From the NCBI GenBank assembly GCA_020025345.1, contig JAHHSH010000057.1, positions 1 through 10,878 on the forward strand: DNA of 10,878 bases. The letters run 5' to 3'. Both the position numbers and the translations under genes were made by a program. Of this stretch, positions 5,934 to 10,878 are shown piece after piece. The number at the start of each line of letters is the position of its first letter. The first letter of the stretch is position 1. The DNA is from Oscillospiraceae bacterium. GTDB taxonomy: Bacteria > Bacillota > Clostridia > Oscillospirales > Oscillospiraceae. The notes under the pieces were generated by a model, which saw only the letters and a list, made by a program, of their open reading frames with translations, searched no databases and had not been told where the DNA came from.

Positions 5934-6527
5934 ATGGCCCGGAAAAACGGCAGGAATACCAAGGGGCGGATCGTATCCGCCGCGTGGAAACTGTTCTACG
6001 ATCAGGGGTATGAGAATACCACAGTGGAGGACATTATCGCTGCCTCCGGTACGTCTAAGGGTTCCTTCTACCACTATTTTGAGGGGAAGGATGCATTGCT
6101 GGAGACGCTGTCCCTTATCTTTGATGAAAAATATGAGGAACTGGAAGAACAGATGGATCCGGATACGGACACAGTGGAGACGCTGCTCTTCCTTAACCGG
6201 GAGCTGTTCACAATGATCGACAACAGTGTGCCGCTGGAACTGCTGGCACGCCTCCTGTCCTCCCAACTGGTGACCCGCGGGGAGAAACATCTGTTGGACA
6301 GAAACCGTACCTACTTCCGCCTGCTGCTGCGGATCGTCCGCCGCGGACAGGAGAGAGGAGAGCTGCGAAGCGACCTTTCTGCCAACGAGATCGTCAAGGG
6401 CTACGCCATGTTTGAGCGGGCACTGATGTACGATTGGTGTTTGGTCGGCGGAGAATACGCTTTGAGCCGCTACAGCGCCCTCATGATGCCCACATTTTTG
6501 GAGGGATATCGCTGTCGAGAAAAATAA
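5934..6527 (+). CDS. TetR/AcrR-family transcriptional regulator
   Basis: The 197-residue protein has the TetR DNA-binding domain at its N-terminus: helix 1 (about 9-25, IVSAAWKLFYDQGY) and the helix-turn-helix (about 29-50), with the family hallmark TSKGSFYHYFEGKDAL around 40-54. The remainder (about 60-197) is the helical dimerisation and ligand-binding part, which is too variable to predict a ligand. The ATG lies 17 nt after the flippase stop, behind a purine-rich site (GAGGGGGAGGG, about 5920-5930). Position suggests control of its own unit with the flippase, or of the putP-like gene downstream, where repeated 8-mers flank a hairpin at the promoter. Neither target is proven. Confidence 0.92.
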   Translation: MARKNGRNTKGRIVSAAWKLFYDQGYENTTVEDIIAASGTSKGSFYHYFEGKDALLETLSLIFDEKYEELEEQMDPDTDTVETLLFLNRELFTMIDNSVPLELLARLLSSQLVTRGEKHLLDRNRTYFRLLLRIVRRGQERGELRSDLSANEIVKGYAMFERALMYDWCLVGGEYALSRYSALMMPTFLEGYRCREK

Positions 6528-6558
6528 TTTTTATCGACATAGTTTTGTTTCTTTAAAT

Positions 6559-6657
6559 CGTCTAGTCTGAAACCATTGCAATTACAATAAAAAATGAGAT
6601 TTTAAGAGAACTCGGTACGGAATTAGTTCTGTACTGAGTTCTCTATTTACGTCTAGT
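6559..6657 (+). repeat. Direct 8-mer repeat CGTCTAGT flanking the hairpin
   Basis: CGTCTAGT occurs at 6559-6566 and again at 6650-6657. The second copy overlaps the end of the putP -35 box. The two copies flank the hairpin at 6605-6644. They may be operator half-sites, for example for the adjacent TetR regulator, but an 8-mer repeated in an AT-rich gap can also arise by chance. Confidence 0.35.
6605..6644. repeat. 18-bp hairpin between the TetR gene and putP
   Basis: 6605-6622 pairs with 6627-6644 around a TTAG loop over 18 bp with two G-U pairs. The stem base is AGAGAACTCGGTAC against GTACTGAGTTCTCT. It is strong, but the following T tract is weak (ATTTAC), so it is a poor but possible terminator for the TetR gene. 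It ends directly before the -35 box of the putP promoter and could alternatively be a protein-binding palindrome. Confidence 0.75.
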
Positions 6658-6674
6658 AAAAGTTATGGTATAGT
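6646..6674 (+). promoter_or_regulatory. Extended -10 promoter of the putP-like gene
   Basis: TATAGT (6669-6674) is preceded by TGG, an extended -10 element. A moderate -35 box, TTTACG (6646-6651), lies 17 nt upstream. Transcription should start near 6681, giving a leader of about 40 nt. Confidence 0.6.
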
Positions 6675-6720
6675 ATGCCTAACAAAAAAGATCGTGTTTA
6701 TTTGAGAGGAGAATTTGAGC

Positions 6721-8268
6721 ATGAGTAGTGCACAGGTTTGTATTGTTTTGGCCATTGTCCTATACTTGATGGGTATGGTCTATGTAGGTGTTCGCTGCTC
6801 CAAGAAGAGTGCCGGCGGCAGCGGTGAGTTCTATCTGGGCGGCCGCAGCCTTGGCCCGGTGGTCACGGCGATGAGCGCTGAGGCCAGTGATATGAGCTCC
6901 TGGCTTTTGATGGGCCTGCCCGGTGTGGCCTACTTTACCGGTGTTGCCAACGCTGCATGGACAGCCGTTGGGCTGGCGGTGGGCACCTATTTGAACTGGC
7001 TTCTGGTGGCAAAGCGGCTGCGGATCTACTCTGAGGAGATCAATGCTATTACGCTGCCGGAGTTCATCTCCAAGCGTTTCAAGGACGATAAGCGAATCCT
7101 GTTGGGCATTGCTGCATTGCTGATTCTGGTGTTCTTCATTCCCTATACGGCCTCCGGTTTTGCGGCAGTGGGTAAGCTCTTTAACAGCCTTTTTGGCTTT
7201 GACTATATGACCACGATGGTCATCGGTGCTGCTGTCATTATTCTCTACACCATTATGGGTGGTTTCCTGGCAGTGTCTACCACGGATCTCATCCAGAGCA
7301 TCGTGATGACCATTGCTCTCGTCATTGTACTGGGCTTCGGTATCAGCGTGGCAGGCGGCTGGGATGCCGTGTGTGAGAACGCAAAGGCGATCCCCGGCTA
7401 CCTGAGCATGACAGAGGTGGGCAATATCAAGACCGGCGAGACCGGTACTTACAGCATCATCAGCATTATCTCCACCATGGCGTGGGGCCTTGGCTACTTT
7501 GGTATGCCCCACATTCTGCTGCGCTTCATGGGTATCTCGGATCCTAAGAAGGTCAAGACCTCCCGTCGTATTGGCTCTATCTGGGTGGTTATCTCCATGA
7601 CCGTGGCCGTGATTATCGGCATTGTAGGTTACTCCATGTCCAAGACCGGCAGCATCGTTACCTTTGATAATGCGTCTGCGGCGGAGGCAATCATTGTACA
7701 GATCGCAAATCTTTTGAGTACCCACGGCGTTGCGGCGGCTCTGGTAGCGGGTCTTATTCTGGCAGGTATTCTGGCCTCCACCATGTCCACAGCTGACTCT
7801 CAGCTGCTGGCAGCTTCCTCCAGCGTGTCTGAGGATCTGATCCGCGAGGTGTTCGGTGTGAAGATGTCTGCTAAGACCACGATGTGGGTGGCACGCGGAA
7901 CCGTGATCGGCATCTCTGTTGTGGCTATGTTTATTGCGAGAAATCCCAACAGCTCCGTTTTCAGTATCGTCTCTTTTGCATGGGCCGGCTTCGGCGCTAC
8001 GTTCGCACCGGTGATGCTGGCAGCGCTCTTCTGGAAACGTGCTAATCGCTGGGGCGCTCTGGCTGGTATGATCAGCGGCGGCATCATGGTCTTCGTCTGG
8101 CGTTACATGGTGCGTCCTCTGGGTGGTATCTGGGATATCTACGAGCTGCTGCCCGCCTTCCTGGTGGCGGTACTCTGCATCGTGGTGTTCTCTCTGGCTA
8201 CCGGTAAGCCGGAGGAGGATACGGTCAAGACCTTCCACAAGGTCAGCGCCGCCTGCCGCGAAAAGTAA
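6721..8268 (+). CDS. putP: Sodium/proline symporter (SSS family, PutP-like)
   Basis: A 515-residue membrane transporter with about 13 hydrophobic segments, predicted to import L-proline with sodium. It closely follows PutP motifs along its length: FYLGGRSLGPVVTAMSAEASDMSSWLLMG in the first segments (the Asp near 57 in ASDMS corresponds to the sodium-site Asp of PutP), LPEFISKRF (about 112-120), AWGLGYFGMPHILLRFM (about 254-270), MSTADSQLL (about 355-363; the Ser-Thr pair belongs to the second sodium site) and SFAWAGFGA. Proline is the likely substrate; related SSS carriers take other solutes. The site AGGAG (6707-6711) is 9 nt before ATG 6721; a TTG at 6715 in frame is too close to it to be the start. 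The gene is monocistronic and ends in a shared terminator. Confidence 0.92.
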   Translation: MSSAQVCIVLAIVLYLMGMVYVGVRCSKKSAGGSGEFYLGGRSLGPVVTAMSAEASDMSSWLLMGLPGVAYFTGVANAAWTAVGLAVGTYLNWLLVAKRLRIYSEEINAITLPEFISKRFKDDKRILLGIAALLILVFFIPYTASGFAAVGKLFNSLFGFDYMTTMVIGAAVIILYTIMGGFLAVSTTDLIQSIVMTIALVIVLGFGISVAGGWDAVCENAKAIPGYLSMTEVGNIKTGETGTYSIISIISTMAWGLGYFGMPHILLRFMGISDPKKVKTSRRIGSIWVVISMTVAVIIGIVGYSMSKTGSIVTFDNASAAEAIIVQIANLLSTHGVAAALVAGLILAGILASTMSTADSQLLAASSSVSEDLIREVFGVKMSAKTTMWVARGTVIGISVVAMFIARNPNSSVFSIVSFAWAGFGATFAPVMLAALFWKRANRWGALAGMISGGIMVFVWRYMVRPLGGIWDIYELLPAFLVAVLCIVVFSLATGKPEEDTVKTFHKVSAACREK

Positions 8269-8272
8269 AAGA

Positions 8273-8309
8273 AACAAAAAAGAGACAGGCGCTCGCCTGT
8301 CTCTTTTTC
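8273..8309. terminator. Bidirectional terminator between putP and the rhomboid gene
   Basis: AGAGACAGGC (8281-8290) pairs perfectly with 8295-8304 around a GCTC loop. An A-rich run lies on the left (8273-8280) and a T run on the right (8304-8309), so both strands give a stem with a U-rich tail. It serves putP on the plus strand and the convergent rhomboid gene on the minus strand. Confidence 0.92.
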
Positions 8310-8320
8310 TTATGAAATTT

Positions 8321-8890
8321 TCAGCGGCGGCGACCCTTGAAAGAGAAGCCGAATACAATACCGCATACGCCGCCCACGATGTGGGTCAGCTGGGAGACAT
8401 TGTCCACACCGCTCAAGCCCGCCAGCAGCTCCTGTCCCAGATAGAGGATCACGACCAGAATGAGGGTGATGGGGATGCCGTCCTTTTTCATCTCTGTGAA
8501 GGAAGAGAGGACGATCATCATGAAAACCACACCGCTGGCCCCCAGCAGCGCTGTGCCGGGGAAGAAGATGAAGTGTACCAGACCCGTGACCAGTGCCGTA
8601 ATCACGATGGCAAGGGTCAGACGACCTCCGCCGTATTTCTCCTCCAGCGCCGGACCCACCAGCAGTAAGAGAAGCATATTGCCCATGTAGTGGCTGTATC
8701 CGGAGTGACCCAGCACATGGCCGAAGAAACGGACATAGGTCAAGGGATCAGCCAGCGAGGAGCGGTAGACGGAGAAGAAGGCCGCCGTCGTGTAACCGTC
8801 GGTTACAACGCCCAGAACCAGTGCTGCCAGACTTAGCAGTGCAAAGCTGAGGATCACCGGGGCGTTAAATCGTATAACAAGTTTTTTCAA
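8321..8890 (-). CDS. Rhomboid-family intramembrane serine protease
   Basis: The 189-residue protein has about six hydrophobic segments and the rhomboid catalytic layout: HYMGN (67-71; the family HxxxN), GASG with nucleophile Ser119, and the catalytic His170 in THIVGG. A dyad of Ser119 and His170 within the membrane would cleave transmembrane substrates; no substrate is evident. It is compact, with no cytoplasmic N-terminal domain or zinc ribbon. The start is TTG at 8890-8888, chosen because AAGAGGA on the minus strand lies 9 nt before it; no ATG fits better. It has its own consensus promoter (8926-8954) and ends in the terminator shared with putP. It diverges from the riboswitch-controlled agcS unit. 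Confidence 0.9.
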   Translation of the reverse strand: MKKLVIRFNAPVILSFALLSLAALVLGVVTDGYTTAAFFSVYRSSLADPLTYVRFFGHVLGHSGYSHYMGNMLLLLLVGPALEEKYGGGRLTLAIVITALVTGLVHFIFFPGTALLGASGVVFMMIVLSSFTEMKKDGIPITLILVVILYLGQELLAGLSGVDNVSQLTHIVGGVCGIVFGFSFKGRRR

Positions 8891-8925
8891 AGTGTAGATT
8901 CCTCTTTCTTCTGTGTTTCTCTGCT

Positions 8926-8954
8926 ATTATAGCGTACAACACGGCGAATGTAAA
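8926..8954 (-). promoter_or_regulatory. Promoter of the rhomboid gene
   Basis: On the minus strand TTTACA (8954-8949), 17 nt, then a perfect TATAAT (8931-8926). Start of transcription near 8919, about 29 nt before the TTG start codon. Confidence 0.85.
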
Positions 8955-8985
8955 CAGGGGAGCGATTTCGCCAAAAGAAAAGGGG

Positions 8986-9014
8986 TTGCAATTCCTGTTA
9001 CTATGTGGTAGGAT
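8986..9014 (+). promoter_or_regulatory. Promoter of the glycine riboswitch-agcS transcript
   Basis: TTGCAA (8986-8991), 17 nt, then TAGGAT (9009-9014) preceded by TGG as an extended -10 element. It places the RNA start near 9021, just before the first structured element of the riboswitch. It diverges from the rhomboid promoter with 31 bp between the -35 boxes. Confidence 0.6.
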
Positions 9015-9032
9015 AAAAACAATAACTGAATA

Positions 9033-9164
9033 TCCCCTTTGAACTGCTGAGAATCTCAAAAGGAAACTGAGTGGGGAGGGGACTCTGGAGAATCCCATTC
9101 ATTTGGGTGCCGAAGGTGCAAGGCTGTATGGCCGAATCTCTCAGGCAAAAGGACAGAGTGAGCT
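9033..9164 (+). ncRNA. Glycine riboswitch, single aptamer with upstream helper structure
   Basis: The core (about 9077-9164) matches the glycine aptamer consensus: GACTCTGGAGAATCCC (9081-9096), GTGCCGAAGGTGCAAG (9107-9122), then AATCTCTCAGGCAAAAGGACAGAG (9135-9158 region). P1 forms between ACTCTG (9082-9087) and CAGAGT (9154-9159). Only one full aptamer is present. Upstream, TCCCC (9033-9037) can pair with GGGGA (9073-9077) around an inner TGAG/CTCA hairpin (9048-9058), which resembles the degenerate helper ('ghost') aptamer known from singlet glycine riboswitches. It senses glycine in the nascent RNA and acts through the terminator at 9201-9231 on the AGCS symporter. Confidence 0.93.
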
Positions 9165-9194
9165 GCATTGCGTTGTGTTTTGTGGTTCGTCACG

Positions 9195-9231
9195 TTCTCC
9201 AGAGTTGCTGTTCAGCCAGCGACTCTTTTTT
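9195..9231 (+). terminator. Riboswitch expression platform: terminator with competing antiterminator
   Basis: AGAGTTGCTG (9201-9210) pairs with CAGCGACTCT (9217-9226), one G-U pair, followed by six T (9226-9231) and a further T run. TTCTCCAGAGTT (9195-9206), which includes the left arm base, is complementary to GACTCTGGAGAA (9081-9092) over 12 bp with one G-U pair. That segment is the P1 5' strand and adjacent core. Glycine binding should hold P1, release the terminator arm and stop transcription, so the logic predicted from pairing is OFF with glycine. Confidence 0.85.
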
Positions 9232-9254
9232 ATTTTTAGGAGGAAGAAAGAAAC

Positions 9255-10658
9255 ATGGAAGCAACACTACTCAAGATCGTGTCGACGATCAACGCATACC
9301 TGTCTGACTACATACTGGTATTCCTGCTGCTGGGCTGCGGCCTCGTTTTTACCATTCGCACCCGTTTTGTGCAGGTTCGTTATTTTGGCGCGGGCATGCG
9401 CCGCCTTTTCGGTACGCTGTCTCTGCACGGTGGTAAGCAGGAGAGCGGCATGACATCCTTCCAGGCTCTGGCTACGGCCATTTCCGCGCAGGTGGGTACC
9501 GGTAATATCGTGGGTGCCTGTGGCGCTATTCTGGTCGGTGGCCCTGGTGCGATCTTCTGGATGTGGCTCATCGCTTTCTTCGGTATGGCGACGATTTATG
9601 CCGAGGCAGTGTTGGCCATCAAGACCCGCCATGTAGACGAAGACGGTACCATTCACGGCGGCCCTGTCTATTATATCAGAACTGCGTTTAAGGGTTCTCT
9701 TGGTAAGTTCCTGGCCGGCTTCTTCGCTATCGCCATTACTCTGGCACTGGGCTTCATGGGCTGTATGGTGCAGTCCAACTCCATCGGTGCCTCTTTCCAG
9801 ACCGCCTTTGGCATCCCTTCTTGGGTTGTGGGTATCGTGCTGGTGGTCATCTGCGGGTTTATCTTCTTGGGCGGCGTGCAGCGTCTGGCTTCCGTGACGG
9901 AGAAGATTGTGCCGGTGATGGCAGTGATTTTCTTGTTGGGTTCTTTGGTGATTCTGATCGCCCATTATCGGTACATCCCCGAGACTTTCGGCATGATCTT
10001 CCGCTATGCCTTTGCGCCGAATGCCATCATCGGCGGCGGGATTGGCTCTGCACTGAAAATCGCTATCAGCCAGGGTGCAAAGCGTGGATTGTTCTCCAAT
10101 GAGGCCGGTATGGGTTCTACGCCTCACGCACACGCAATGGCAAATGTGAAGGATCCCCACGAGCAGGGCATTGTGGCGATGATGGGTGTGTTCATCGATA
10201 CCTTCGTGGTGCTGACGCTGAATGCACTGGTGGTTATTTCCACTCTCTATACGGCAGACGGCCCTCTGGCTGGTGGCTATGTGGGTGCTGTCACGGAGAC
10301 CATCAATAAGACGAATCTGGCGCAGACCGCTTTCAGTGTGGTGTTTGGTCAGAACTTCGGCTCGATGTTCGTGGCAATCTGCCTGTTCTTCTTTGCTTTC
10401 TCTACTGTGCTGGGCTGGAACCTGTTCGGTAAGATCAATATGATGTACCTCTTTGGTAAGAAGGTTGTGCCTGTCTATACCGTTATGGCGCTGGTGTTCA
10501 TCTTCCTGGGCAGCTGCCTGTCCAATGATCTGGTGTGGGAGCTGACGGATATGTTTAATAACCTGATGGTGATCCCCAACGTGTTGGCGCTGGTGGCCCT
10601 GTCTGGCGTGGTAGCCAAGTCCGTTCGTGATCTGAAAAATAAGGAGCTATATAAGTGA
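9255..10658 (+). CDS. Alanine/glycine:cation symporter (AGCS family)
   Basis: The 467-residue membrane transporter of about 10-11 segments takes up alanine or glycine with sodium or protons. Family landmarks are TSFQALATAISAQVGTGNI (67-85), GGPGAIFWMW (95-104), GGPVYYI (136-142) and the highly conserved SNEAGMGSTPHAHA (281-294). Length is usual for the family. The site AGGAGGAA (9238-9245) lies 9 nt before the ATG. It is the only gene behind a glycine riboswitch and terminator, which makes glycine a physiological substrate. A hairpin terminator follows directly after the stop. Confidence 0.94.
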   Translation: MEATLLKIVSTINAYLSDYILVFLLLGCGLVFTIRTRFVQVRYFGAGMRRLFGTLSLHGGKQESGMTSFQALATAISAQVGTGNIVGACGAILVGGPGAIFWMWLIAFFGMATIYAEAVLAIKTRHVDEDGTIHGGPVYYIRTAFKGSLGKFLAGFFAIAITLALGFMGCMVQSNSIGASFQTAFGIPSWVVGIVLVVICGFIFLGGVQRLASVTEKIVPVMAVIFLLGSLVILIAHYRYIPETFGMIFRYAFAPNAIIGGGIGSALKIAISQGAKRGLFSNEAGMGSTPHAHAMANVKDPHEQGIVAMMGVFIDTFVVLTLNALVVISTLYTADGPLAGGYVGAVTETINKTNLAQTAFSVVFGQNFGSMFVAICLFFFAFSTVLGWNLFGKINMMYLFGKKVVPVYTVMALVFIFLGSCLSNDLVWELTDMFNNLMVIPNVLALVALSGVVAKSVRDLKNKELYK

Positions 10659-10660
10659 GT

Positions 10661-10700
10661 AAAGAGAGGGAAGCTTTCGTGAGCTTCCCTCTCTTTCTTT
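10661..10700 (+). terminator. Terminator of the AGCS symporter gene
   Basis: A perfect 15-bp stem, AAAGAGAGGGAAGCT (10661-10675) with 10682-10696, has a 6-nt loop. The tail CTTTCTTTG is T-rich but interrupted. It starts 3 nt after the stop codon. Confidence 0.88.
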
Positions 10701-10755
10701 GAAAGCAGGTAAAAACTGTGAGAATAAAAAACTTAGGAAAAAATGAAAAAAGGTG

Positions 10756-10784
10756 TTGACAGATGGGGGTTCATGAGCTATACT
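10756..10784 (+). promoter_or_regulatory. Promoter of the tRNA gene
   Basis: A perfect TTGACA (10756-10761), 17 nt, then TATACT (10779-10784). Start near 10791, some 39 nt before the tRNA, as expected for a strong stable-RNA promoter. Confidence 0.88.
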
Positions 10785-10829
10785 AAACAAGTCGGCGGCA
10801 CTGAGCAGTGCTTAAGACGAAAAGAATAT

Positions 10830-10878
<49 letters not shown>

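Noticed and set aside
6760..8358. 532-codon open frame on the minus strand across putP
   Set aside because: Low-complexity His/Asp/Arg-rich shadow of the putP codons, running through the bidirectional terminator and into the rhomboid gene.
9033..9077. A second full glycine aptamer (tandem riboswitch)
   Set aside because: This upstream stretch lacks the conserved aptamer core (no GCCGAAGG or CAGGCAAAAGGAC equivalent), so it is at most a helper structure.
9071..9453. Plus-strand open frames in the agcS leader (9071-9307 and 9103-9453)
   Set aside because: They translate the glycine aptamer and terminator and run into agcS in another frame; no protein features.

Overview
The window looks like chromosomal DNA of an anaerobic gut-type Clostridia (Oscillospiraceae/Ruminococcaceae-like) bacterium. 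This is inferred from strong AGGAGG-type ribosome sites, consensus sigma-A promoters with 17-nt spacers, U-tailed intrinsic terminators, GC-rich third codon positions and protein families typical of Firmicutes. No mobile element, CRISPR array or phage gene is visible. Gene density is high, and almost every transcription unit has a readable promoter and terminator.

Layout. 1-73: tail of an unidentified gene, then a terminator (118-151) with a promoter written into the same bases (129-157). 187-1212: cytoplasmic transglutaminase-like protein. 1249-4303: a methionine ABC transporter operon, metQ-metN-metI, behind a long leader. The leader holds a 39-codon Met/Cys-rich micro-ORF (1330-1449), an intrinsic terminator (1470-1510) with a competing antiterminator pairing (1407-1419 with 1476-1488), and a second Met/Cys-rich micro-ORF (1525-1575). 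4335-6527: a MOP-superfamily flippase followed by a TetR-type regulator. 6605-6644: a long hairpin flanked by a repeated 8-mer, just ahead of the putP-like sodium/proline symporter (6721-8268). 8321-8890 on the minus strand: a rhomboid protease sharing a bidirectional terminator with putP. 8986-10700: a single-aptamer glycine riboswitch with terminator controlling an AGCS-family alanine/glycine:cation symporter. 10756-10878: promoter and 5' two thirds of tRNA-Ala(GGC), cut by the window end.

The common theme is amino-acid uptake: methionine, probably proline, and alanine/glycine, each under a different kind of control. Two points stand out. First, the methionine transporter appears to be governed by ribosome-mediated attenuation through a Met/Cys-rich leader peptide; I see no S-box (SAM) riboswitch or T-box, the usual Firmicute solutions. 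Second, the MetQ lipoprotein of the same operon is circularly permuted: the part normally C-terminal (IAVPNDATNEAR ... GSAVGV) comes directly after the lipoprotein signal peptide, and the part normally N-terminal (IRVGASPSPHAEIL ... NLDALSK) closes the protein.
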